NCBI GenBank assembly: GCA_015056905.1
Contig: SVFI01000015.1
Location: forward strand, 1-53,310
Length of the DNA: 53,310 nt
Source of the DNA: Lachnospiraceae bacterium
GTDB lineage: Bacteria > Bacillota > Clostridia > Lachnospirales > Lachnospiraceae
Direction: 5' to 3'
Shown piece by piece: positions 9,184 to 16,029 of the stretch. The position numbers and the translations under genes were made by a program. A model generated the notes under the pieces. The model was not told the origin of the DNA, made no database searches, and saw only the letters and a program-made list of their open reading frames with translations. Numbering within the stretch: position 1 is the stretch's first letter; each line of letters begins with the position of its first letter.

Positions 9184-9262
9184 ACTCTTCACATTCTCCT
9201 TTACTAATCCCCTTGTGTTTCTAAAAGAAACCCATGATAAGTCTTATCTCTTTCACGCTAAC

Positions 9263-9291
9263 ATTATAACACACCACTTAAGATTGTACAC
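9263..9291 (-). promoter_or_regulatory. Predicted promoter of the BspA-like gene
   Basis: A consensus TATAAT (9263-9268 on the minus strand) is preceded by GTGTAC/TGTACA at 16-17 bases, a weak -35. The 13-bp perfect palindrome GATAAGTCTTATC (9236-9248) lies at about +8 to +20 and could be an operator. The leader is about 70 bases. Confidence 0.5.
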
Positions 9292-9340
9292 TTTTTACTG
9301 CAATTTTTAGATGGCAGAGACAGATTTTTTAAATAAAATA

Positions 9341-9363
9341 CCCCAAACAAAACTTGTTCGGGG
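9341..9363 (-). terminator. Terminator of the nrdD-Nudix-pyrF operon
   Basis: On the minus strand CCCCGAACAA pairs with TTGTTTGGGG across a short loop and is followed by TATTTTATTT. It lies 17 bp beyond the pyrF stop codon. Confidence 0.75.
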
Positions 9364-9379
9364 TTTTAAATGTTTTCTA

Positions 9380-10309
9380 TTATTTTGCAGAAAGTGCACC
9401 TGCAATATCTTCAATCATATCAAGCACAGCCGCTCTGGATGCATCGGCATAATTTTCCGGTGCAAATTTCTCTTTGTAAGCATCGCTCTGGTATGCTGCG
9501 ATGATGCCACGGGATGAATTTACAATCGCTCCGAGGCCGTCTTTGTTGAAGAAATGTACCAGGTCTTTCCCTTTACCGCCCTGTGCCCCGTAACCAGGCA
9601 CAAGAATGTAGGCTTTCGGCATAATGTCGCGGAGAACCTTACCCATCTCCGGATACGTCGCACCTACTACTGCGCCGACATAGCTGTATGCATCGCCCAT
9701 ATGTTCTGCGCCCCATGCATCAACCTGCTGTCCAACCCACTCATATAAAGGTTTGCCGTCAATCAAACGATCCTGAAATTCTCCACTGCTTGGATTGGAT
9801 GTCTTTACGAGAACAAAGATACCCTTTTTCTCTTCCTTACACACATCGATGAAAGGTTTCACACCATCGGATCCAAGATACGGATTTACCGTAACGAAGT
9901 CTTCGTCAAATCCATAAAAGGAGTTGCTTCCCACCTGCACTTTTCCGAGATGTCCTGTCGCATACGCAGCAGATGTAGAACCGATGTCGCCACGCTTGAT
10001 ATCTCCGATGACAACAAGTCCCTTTTCTTTACAATATTTCACTGTTTTGTCAAATGCAACGAGTCCCGGAATACCAAACTGCTCATACATCGCAATCTGC
10101 GGTTTCACAGCCGGAATCAAATCATAGACTGCATCCACAATCCCTTTGTTGTACTGCCAAATCGCTTCCGCAGCACCTTCCAATGTCTCACCGTACTCGG
10201 CAAATGCCTTCTTCGTGATATGTTCCGGAATAAATTTCATCATCGGGTCAAGCCCTACCACAATCGGTGCATTTGTTTTTTGAATCTTAGCTACAAGCGT
10301 ATTAATCAT
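9380..10309 (-). CDS. pyrF: Orotidine 5'-phosphate decarboxylase
   Basis: Converts orotidine 5'-phosphate to UMP, the last step of de novo pyrimidine synthesis, in the cytoplasm. The 309-residue length fits the long (type 2) OMP decarboxylase subfamily. The active-site segment GLVVIGDIKRGDIGSTSAAYA has the D-x-K-x-x-D motif near residue 98. VVGLDPMMKFIP at the N-terminus and VNSSRGIIAAY near the C-terminus are the substrate phosphate-binding regions. It starts 1 base after the stop of the Nudix gene, so translation is probably coupled, and a hairpin terminator follows. No other pyr gene is in the window; the neighbouring nrdD makes a nucleotide-supply theme. Confidence 0.95.
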   Translation of the reverse strand: MINTLVAKIQKTNAPIVVGLDPMMKFIPEHITKKAFAEYGETLEGAAEAIWQYNKGIVDAVYDLIPAVKPQIAMYEQFGIPGLVAFDKTVKYCKEKGLVVIGDIKRGDIGSTSAAYATGHLGKVQVGSNSFYGFDEDFVTVNPYLGSDGVKPFIDVCKEEKKGIFVLVKTSNPSSGEFQDRLIDGKPLYEWVGQQVDAWGAEHMGDAYSYVGAVVGATYPEMGKVLRDIMPKAYILVPGYGAQGGKGKDLVHFFNKDGLGAIVNSSRGIIAAYQSDAYKEKFAPENYADASRAAVLDMIEDIAGALSAK

Positions 10310-10310
10310 T

Positions 10311-10718
10311 TCAATTATCTCCCATCGCGCTTTTTATATCATTTAACACATTCGGATTATCAATATATACCGGAAGTTCTTCCTCCGTAATCCATTCAAA
10401 TCCGCTGTACTCTTCACTGAGCATAAGAGAGCCTTCGTCCACGGAAAGATGACAAAGATATGTAATCCCGACACATTGTACCTCGCCAATCATCTGTGAC
10501 CAAGTATAGAGAGGTCTTACAATCTCTCCCTCAACACCGATTGCTTCATGCACAGCCCGCAACACAGCCTGTTCCGGGCTTTCACCCTTCTCAAGCTCAC
10601 AATCCACAAACTCCCAAACAAACGGTTCTACAATTCTGTCATCTACCCAGCGTTTCAACACCAGATATTTATCTCCCTGCTTAATAATACCCTTTACTCG
10701 AATAAATAAGTCGTGCAT
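10311..10718 (-). CDS. Nudix-fold protein with a degenerate Nudix box
   Basis: The 135 residues have the Nudix fold order: N-terminal strands (GIIKQGDKYLVLKRW), the box region CELEKGESPEQAVLRAVHEA, then LYTWSQMIGEVQCVGITYLC. The canonical box G-x5-E-x7-R-E-U-x-E-E-x-G-U reads here C-x5-E-x7-R-A-V-H-E-A-I-G-V: the first Gly is Cys, and two of the three metal-binding Glu of REUxEE are Ala. Hydrolase activity is therefore doubtful; it could be a binder or have shifted metal ligands. It sits 9 bp after nrdD and 1 bp before pyrF with its own AGGAG site, so it belongs to a nucleotide-metabolism operon. Confidence 0.85.
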   Translation of the reverse strand: MHDLFIRVKGIIKQGDKYLVLKRWVDDRIVEPFVWEFVDCELEKGESPEQAVLRAVHEAIGVEGEIVRPLYTWSQMIGEVQCVGITYLCHLSVDEGSLMLSEEYSGFEWITEEELPVYIDNPNVLNDIKSAMGDN

Positions 10719-10727
10719 TGCCTTCTC

Positions 10728-13118
10728 CTATACCATTTCATGAACAAGACTATCCGTGTACTTCTTGATGTTGGATGCATTCACATATTTCTTATGGGAA
10801 TCTCCATCCACCACAACAAGCGTTGGTGCCTGCATTACACCGTAACGCATTGCAAGTTCCATATTTTCTTCCGCATCAATCGGAACATATGCCACATCCT
10901 TCAGGTACTCTTTTGCAAGCTTACAATTCGGACATGTTTTCGTTGTAAACAAATATTTAAGATTCTCAGGTGTTCCTACGGAAACCGTTACTTCCTGATC
11001 GTAGTTGGAAAGTTTCACAACGCTTACTACCGGTTTCTTCAATGCAGAAGATGCAATATCGTACTCTGTACGGTTCTGGTATTCCTGAAGCTTACCATCG
11101 TTCCAGTTCTGTACCGGTCTGTAATATCCCGTAATACGGCTGTATACCTCCGTCGGTTTACCACAGTGTGGGCAAACCTTAACCTCACCCGCCAAATATC
11201 CGTGTTCTCTACAGATAGAATATGTCGGTGATAAAGTGTAGTACGGTAATTTGTAATTGTCTGCAATCGTCTTTACGAGGTTAGCTGCAGCTTTCCAATC
11301 CGGAAGCTTCTCTCCGATAAATCCGTGGAACACAGTTCCTGACGTATATAACGTCTGCAATTCATCCTGAATATCAAGCGCATCAAAAATATCGGTTGTA
11401 TAATCCACCGGAAGATGCGAAGAGTTCGTATAATATGGTGTATCTCCCATATTACCTGCCGTTTTGATTCCCGGCCATCTCTTACGGTCGTGCTTTGCAA
11501 GACGATAAGAAGTACTCTCTGCAGGTGTTGCCTCAAGGTTGTACAGGTCACCGTACTGTTCCTGATAATCAGACAGTCTGTTTCGCATATGGTTCAGAAC
11601 TTCCTTCGTGAATTCCTGTGTTTTCTTTTCTGTCATATCTGCACGAAGCCAGTTTGCATTTAATCCCACTTCATTCATACCAAGAAGACCGATGGTAGAA
11701 AAATGATTGTCAAACTGTCCGAGATAACGTTTCGTATACGGATATAATCCCTCATCCAAAAGTTTGGATATAACGCCTCTCTTAATCTTTAATGATCTGG
11801 CTGCAATATCCATCATCTTGTTCAGGCGACGATAGAAATCATCCTTGCTTGAAGACAAATACGCAATTCGAGGCATATTGATCGTAACAACACCGATACT
11901 TCCCGTGCTCTCTCCCGAGCCGAAAAATCCACCGGTCTTTTTGCGGAGTTCACGCAAATCAAGCCGCAGACGGCAGCACATGGAACGAACATCGGAAGGC
12001 TCCATGTCGGAGTTGATATAATTTGAGAAATACGGTGTACCGTATTTCGCAGTCATTTCAAACAATAAACGGTTGTTTTCCGTATCAGACCAATCAAAGT
12101 CACTTGTAATGGAGTAGGTAGGAATCGGATACTGGAAACCTCGGCCGTTCGCATCACCTTCAATCATCGTCTCGATGAAGGCCTTGTTAATCATATCCAT
12201 TTCCTTCTTACAATCTTTATATTTAAAATCCATCTCCTTGCCGCCGACAATCGCCGGAAGCTCTGCAAGGTCATTCGGAACCGTCCAATCGAGTGTAACA
12301 TTGGAGAACGGCGCCTGTGTTCCCCACCGGCTCGGTGTGTTTACGCCGTAGATAAACGCTTCGATACATTTCTTAACTTCCGCATAGGAAAGGTTGTCCA
12401 CCTTGACAAACGGCGCCAGATACGTATCAAAAGAAGAAAATGCCTGCGCACCTGCCCATTCATTCTGCATGATTCCGAGGAAGTTTACCATCTGGTTACA
12501 GAGCACGGACAAATGTGCTGCCGGAGCCGATGTAATCTTACCTGTGATTCCGCCGAGACCTTCTTTGATAAGCTGTTTCAAACTCCATCCCGCGCAATAA
12601 CCTGTCAGCATGGAAAGATCATGAATATGAATATCCGCATTGCGATGTGCCGTTGCAATTTCCTCATCATAAATTTCTGACAGCCAGTAATTAGCCGTTA
12701 CCGCTCCTGAATTGCTCAGAATCAGACCACCGACAGAATATGTTACGGTAGAATTCTCTTTTACACGCCAATCCTCTACCTTTACATATCCGTTTACGAC
12801 ATCTTTATAATCAAGAATGGTAGATTTCATCGTACGCAGTTTCTCTCTCTGCTTTCTGTAGAGAATGTAAGCCTTGGCTACCTCTGCATATCCCGTCTGT
12901 TCCAGAACGCGTTCCACACTGTCCTGTACATCCTCAATATGGATGCTCTCATCCTTTACTTTACTCTGGAAATCTGCTGTGACACGCAAAGCAAGCAAAT
13001 CAACAATATCGTTCGTATACTGCATATCCGTTGCCACAAATGCTTTCATAATCGCATCGTTAATTCTCTTTAAATCAAACTCCGCCGTGCTTCCGTCTCT
13101 CTTAATTACGCTTAACAT
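10728..13118 (-). CDS. nrdD: Anaerobic (class III) ribonucleoside-triphosphate reductase with fused C-terminal redoxin
   Basis: Reduces NTPs to dNTPs by a glycyl radical mechanism. From N to C (796 residues): an ATP-cone (MLSVIKRDGSTAEFDLKRIN...); the large barrel with the active-site cysteines in MCCRLRLDL; a zinc site (CREHGYLAGEVKVCPHCGK); the glycyl radical loop SRITGYYRPVQNW with Gly664; and finally about 80 residues resembling glutaredoxin/thioredoxin, with CPNC at 729-732 and the cis-Pro loop QAPTLVV. The fused redoxin suggests a thiol electron donor, rather than formate. ATG at 13118 has a GGGAGA site; a longer frame to 13256 has no ribosome site and non-family sequence. The radical activase nrdG is not adjacent. 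A good promoter and two NrdR boxes lie upstream. Confidence 0.95.
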   Translation of the reverse strand: MLSVIKRDGSTAEFDLKRINDAIMKAFVATDMQYTNDIVDLLALRVTADFQSKVKDESIHIEDVQDSVERVLEQTGYAEVAKAYILYRKQREKLRTMKSTILDYKDVVNGYVKVEDWRVKENSTVTYSVGGLILSNSGAVTANYWLSEIYDEEIATAHRNADIHIHDLSMLTGYCAGWSLKQLIKEGLGGITGKITSAPAAHLSVLCNQMVNFLGIMQNEWAGAQAFSSFDTYLAPFVKVDNLSYAEVKKCIEAFIYGVNTPSRWGTQAPFSNVTLDWTVPNDLAELPAIVGGKEMDFKYKDCKKEMDMINKAFIETMIEGDANGRGFQYPIPTYSITSDFDWSDTENNRLLFEMTAKYGTPYFSNYINSDMEPSDVRSMCCRLRLDLRELRKKTGGFFGSGESTGSIGVVTINMPRIAYLSSSKDDFYRRLNKMMDIAARSLKIKRGVISKLLDEGLYPYTKRYLGQFDNHFSTIGLLGMNEVGLNANWLRADMTEKKTQEFTKEVLNHMRNRLSDYQEQYGDLYNLEATPAESTSYRLAKHDRKRWPGIKTAGNMGDTPYYTNSSHLPVDYTTDIFDALDIQDELQTLYTSGTVFHGFIGEKLPDWKAAANLVKTIADNYKLPYYTLSPTYSICREHGYLAGEVKVCPHCGKPTEVYSRITGYYRPVQNWNDGKLQEYQNRTEYDIASSALKKPVVSVVKLSNYDQEVTVSVGTPENLKYLFTTKTCPNCKLAKEYLKDVAYVPIDAEENMELAMRYGVMQAPTLVVVDGDSHKKYVNASNIKKYTDSLVHEMV

Positions 13119-13174
13119 GTAATCTCCCTTTCTCCCAAATACTATATACCCCTTTGGCTTCCTCTTTGGCATTT

Positions 13175-13190
13175 TGCAGGATTCCCTGCA
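13175..13190. repeat. Hairpin TGCAGG/CCTGCA in the nrdD leader
   Basis: ATTTTGCAGGATTCCCTGCATTTTTTG forms a short stem in the 5' leader of nrdD. A near copy, ATTTTGCAGGATTTTCCTGCATTTTATG, lies at 13405-13430 just after the TPR lipoprotein gene. The same orientation and flanks suggest a local duplication of one small element on both sides of the nrdD regulatory region. Confidence 0.45.
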
Positions 13191-13241
13191 TTTTTTGAAA
13201 ACATTTCCCCATGTTCGGGCAACATTACTGCCATTCCATAA

Positions 13242-13267
13242 GTTGACATAATTCAATTATCGTCAAC
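13242..13267. promoter_or_regulatory. Long inverted repeat in the nrdD leader
   Basis: GTTGACATAAT and ATTATCGTCAAC are complementary with one extra base and a 3-base loop. It lies between the predicted transcription start (near 13290) and the nrdD start codon, so it can act as a DNA operator or as an mRNA stem-loop. Confidence 0.45.
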
Positions 13268-13295
13268 CAATTCAGGCCGGACGCCGATTAAATTT

Positions 13296-13324
13296 ATTGT
13301 AGCATCGGGCTTATATAAAGTCAA
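13296..13324 (-). promoter_or_regulatory. Predicted nrdD promoter
   Basis: On the minus strand TTGACT (13319-13324) and TACAAT (13296-13301) are separated by exactly 17 bases; each matches the sigma-A consensus at five of six positions. The leader to the nrdD ATG is about 170 bases, long enough for regulation by structure. Confidence 0.75.
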
Positions 13325-13342
13325 TACAAATACAAAGAAAAA

Positions 13343-13390
13343 ACACTATATCTTATGTTAACATTCTTATGTAAACACAAGATATAGTGT
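13343..13390. promoter_or_regulatory. Two predicted NrdR boxes upstream of the nrdD promoter
   Basis: ACACTATATCTTATGT (13343-13358) and ACACAAGATATAGTGT (13375-13390) fit the 16-bp NrdR box ACAC-wATATwT-GTGT; the second is nearly a perfect palindrome. Their offset is 32 bp (three helical turns), the normal geometry for cooperative NrdR binding. NrdR is the ATP/dATP-sensing repressor of ribonucleotide reductase genes; no nrdR gene is in this window. The two boxes also pair with each other into a 12-bp stem followed by TTTTTTCTTT on the minus strand, so the same DNA could serve as terminator of the upstream TPR lipoprotein gene. Confidence 0.75.
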
Positions 13391-13408
13391 CTCGTTTTTG
13401 AGTCATTT

Positions 13409-13425
13409 TGCAGGATTTTCCTGCA
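13409..13425 (-). repeat. Hairpin after the TPR lipoprotein gene
   Basis: TGCAGGATTTTCCTGCA is a 6-bp perfect stem with a 5-base loop, 31 bp past the stop of the TPR gene. It is the near copy of the hairpin in the nrdD leader. The stem is too short and lacks a T-run on the minus strand, so a terminator role alone is not convincing. Confidence 0.4.
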
Positions 13426-13455
13426 TTTTATGCTGTTTTTCGTCGTTTTCGAACA

Positions 13456-14520
13456 TTATCGGGTACGCAAGAACTCGTATTCCCTCACTGCCTGTGCATC
13501 ATCCGGATAACTTGCAAGATACCCGTTCATGAGTGATGCCGCACGCTCAAACTCACCCAAATACTCATATGCAACAATCTGATTAAAACGTAATTGCTGC
13601 ACATAATCATTGCCACTCTCAATCGCAAGCCCGCTGTCAAATGCATTCAGAGCCGCCTCATACTCCTTCACTTCCAGTTTACATAATCCAAGCTGGTTAT
13701 ACATAGCCGGATGCGGACCGACATTATCGATATATTGCATGTAAACACTGGCCGCATAGTTGCTGTCACCAAGCTGCTCGTACGTTTTGCCGAGCATCAG
13801 TACGATATCCGCATCGTCTTTTTTGCTGTCGCTCTTTGCCTTCTCCAAATAACTCTTGGCACTTTCATAGTCTTCCAGATAGTAGTAAACAGTTCCTTTT
13901 TCATAATCCGTCATCTTATCCTCGTGATTCTTCAACGCAGAAGAAAGATAAGACTTACCTTCCTGCACATACCCATAGTCGGCAAACACCTGGTAGATAC
14001 GAATTGCCATCATCGGTTCTCCCTTTGAACCTGCAAGCGCCCTATCCAAATCCGAAACCGCATTCTCATACTCTCCGCTCTCCATTTTAATCAATCCGCG
14101 CAGATAGTATACCTCAGCCTGCTTCTCTCGCATTCCCGCAATCGCATTGAGTGTTTCAAGCGCCTCCGCGTTATTTCCGTTTTTATACTGCGCCGTGGCG
14201 AGATAATAATTGATATCCACTTCCACATCCGATACGAACATACCTGCATTGGACAATGCTTTCTCAAAGGATGTGATAGCCTGCTCATAATCCGTCAGTC
14301 CAAGGTAACACAGTCCCTGTCCGCGATATGCAAGCTCAAGGTCCTCCTTCGCCACAATCGCCTCCTCAAACAGGGCAAGTGCTGCATCATAATCGAGTTT
14401 TTCTATCGCCTGCATACCTTCATTAATCTTCGTATTCTTGTCGGCGCATCCGCCCAACATCAAACTCATTCCTAAAAAAGCACCGGCCAAAAGCACAGCG
14501 ATTCTTTTCTTTCGTGTCAT
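13456..14520 (-). CDS. Tetratricopeptide-repeat lipoprotein
   Basis: The 354-residue protein begins MTRKKRIAVLLAGAFLGMSL with a lipobox L-G-G-C at Cys25, so it is a lipid-anchored extracytoplasmic protein. The rest is a solenoid of about eight to nine TPR units with the usual pattern (A...F..A...., e.g. YDAALALFEEAI, YEQAITSFEKAL, YEAALNAFDSGLAI, FERAASLMNGYLAS). TPR solenoids bind peptides or proteins; the partner is unknown. ATG at 14520 has an ideal GGAGG site; the longer frame upstream is not coding. It follows the rubredoxin-fusion gene by 37 bp on the same strand, so the two may share a transcript. Confidence 0.9.
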   Translation of the reverse strand: MTRKKRIAVLLAGAFLGMSLMLGGCADKNTKINEGMQAIEKLDYDAALALFEEAIVAKEDLELAYRGQGLCYLGLTDYEQAITSFEKALSNAGMFVSDVEVDINYYLATAQYKNGNNAEALETLNAIAGMREKQAEVYYLRGLIKMESGEYENAVSDLDRALAGSKGEPMMAIRIYQVFADYGYVQEGKSYLSSALKNHEDKMTDYEKGTVYYYLEDYESAKSYLEKAKSDSKKDDADIVLMLGKTYEQLGDSNYAASVYMQYIDNVGPHPAMYNQLGLCKLEVKEYEAALNAFDSGLAIESGNDYVQQLRFNQIVAYEYLGEFERAASLMNGYLASYPDDAQAVREYEFLRTR

Positions 14521-14557
14521 AGTATCCTCCGGGTATCTTTCTTTAAAAATCTTTCCT

Positions 14558-15160
14558 CTATAACGGCTTGAAATCGGAGGCCGGATGTTTACAGAGCGGA
14601 CAAATAAAATCATCCGGCAAAACATCGCCCTCATAAATATAGCCGCAGACTGTACAGACATAGCCTTTTTTCTTCTCCGTCTGCACCGGTGCCGGTTTTA
14701 TGTTTTGGTGGTAATAGCTGTACGTTGCAGACACATCATCAGAGAGCACAAGCGACTGTGTCACCTCTGCAAAAAATACCGTGTGCGTCGGAAAATCCGT
14801 CTCCGATATAACTTTTCCCGAAATATACGCATTCGTCTCTCCGAGTAGATACGCGATACCGTTTGCCGCCCGTGAAAACTCCACTTCCACAAGTTTCTCC
14901 ACATCTCTTCCGCTTTGGAATCCGAAGTTTTTAAACGTGTCAAACTTCGCCTTTTCGGTAAGCACCGACAGGTTAAATGCCCCCGTCTTCTTAATCATAT
15001 CATGTGTGTAATTATTTTTATTGACCGCAATCATAATACAATTCGGATTACTCGTCACCTGCATCGCCGTATTGATAATACATCCGTTATCCTTCAATCC
15101 GTCCCTTGCCGTCAACACAAAGAGCCCGTAAGATAAATTGTTCATTGGATTTTTTCCCAT
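14558..15160 (-). CDS. Flavin reductase-rubredoxin fusion (high-molecular-weight rubredoxin type)
   Basis: Residues 1-150 are a flavin reductase-like FMN-binding split barrel (NNLSYGLFVLTARDGLKDNG, then GAFNLSVLTE). Residues 165-200 are a rubredoxin with two C-x-x-C knuckles, YVCTVCGYIYEGD and FICPLCKHPASDF, that bind one iron. The same architecture is known for Hrb of acetogens, which moves electrons from NADH to flavodiiron proteins for oxygen or NO reduction. A similar oxidative-stress role is likely here, but no flavodiiron gene is nearby. The start is clear: AGGAGG 7 bases before the ATG. It is divergent from the GDPD gene, with only 47 bp between them for both promoters. Confidence 0.88.
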   Translation of the reverse strand: MGKNPMNNLSYGLFVLTARDGLKDNGCIINTAMQVTSNPNCIMIAVNKNNYTHDMIKKTGAFNLSVLTEKAKFDTFKNFGFQSGRDVEKLVEVEFSRAANGIAYLLGETNAYISGKVISETDFPTHTVFFAEVTQSLVLSDDVSATYSYYHQNIKPAPVQTEKKKGYVCTVCGYIYEGDVLPDDFICPLCKHPASDFKPL

Positions 15161-15207
15161 AAAAACCTCCTTCTTTTACACCTAATAACAGCATACCTTG
15201 AATTAAA

Positions 15208-16029
15208 ATGAGTGTCAATTTGATTCAGAATAATTTTCTGCAGAGTGCAGATTCTGTCTTTATGAAAATACGTTACATTGTTCTTATCATTTTTCTATTA
15301 TATGCATGTTTTGAATTCGGACTCTTCCCTCTCCCGGAAAGCAAGTATTCTCAACCTGATATCATTGCGCACCGGGGCGACAGCGAAAACGCGCCCGAGA
15401 ACACATTGTCCGCCTTTGTACATGCCATCCATCGCGGTGCCGACACCGTTGAGCTGGACATCCGCGAGACAAAGGACGGTGTGCTCATCGCATTACACGA
15501 TAACAACCTCCGCCGTCAGACAGGAAAAAATTGTAACATCACAAATGTAACCTGCGAACAACTTACCGGATTTAACATCTGCACACTCGAAGAAGTCTTT
15601 GCCCTCTGCAAGGGTCGCATACGTTTCCTTCTGGATTTGAAAGTTCCCGGAGCAGAAGAAAAAGTCGAATCCCTGATTCAGAAATACGACTTATCCGCTT
15701 CTTGTGAAATTGCATCAAAAGATACGTACACCCTGCATAAAATAAAAGAGAAAAATCAGGACATCACTACTCTTTTGCTTGTTTCCTCCGTACAGGACCA
15801 CTTCTTCAGCAAAGACTTTGCACAATATAAAGAGTCCATCGACGGCTATAGTATCCGGTCCCGTTATATTACTGCATCACTTGTGCGCTTTCTCCATCGA
15901 AAAGACAAAATCATCTACGCCTGGACCGTCAATTCCACAGCGGAAATACAGCGAATGCGCCATCTCGGCGTAGACGGTATCATCACCGACAATCTATCCT
16001 CCTTTATGCCTGATAGAACGCAGTCATAA
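15208..16029 (+). CDS. Membrane-anchored glycerophosphodiester phosphodiesterase
   Basis: Hydrolyses glycerophosphodiesters to sn-glycerol 3-phosphate plus an alcohol. Family motifs are present: IIAHRGDSENAPENTLSAF (catalytic His and the H-R-G...E-N-T loop), VELDIRETKDGVLIALHD (metal Glu/Asp and the second catalytic His), and near the end YAWTVNS and GVDGIITDNL. One membrane segment near residues 20-40 (IRYIVLIIFLLYACFEF) places the enzyme at the cell surface, so phospholipid head groups or teichoic acid chains are possible substrates. Neither ATG 15208 nor ATG 15262 has a good ribosome site; 15262 would give a short signal anchor and is equally possible. Its 3' end overlaps the aminopeptidase gene on the other strand by 26 bp. 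Confidence 0.88.
   Translation: MSVNLIQNNFLQSADSVFMKIRYIVLIIFLLYACFEFGLFPLPESKYSQPDIIAHRGDSENAPENTLSAFVHAIHRGADTVELDIRETKDGVLIALHDNNLRRQTGKNCNITNVTCEQLTGFNICTLEEVFALCKGRIRFLLDLKVPGAEEKVESLIQKYDLSASCEIASKDTYTLHKIKEKNQDITTLLLVSSVQDHFFSKDFAQYKESIDGYSIRSRYITASLVRFLHRKDKIIYAWTVNSTAEIQRMRHLGVDGIITDNLSSFMPDRTQS

Noticed and set aside
13119..13256. N-terminal extension of nrdD
   Set aside because: The extra 46 codons lie in the leader, include hairpin sequence and have no ribosome site; ATG 13118 begins the ATP-cone.
13343..13390. Simple terminator only
   Set aside because: The two arms each match the 16-bp NrdR box with 32-bp phasing, so a regulatory role is at least as likely; recorded as a NrdR site with possible dual use.
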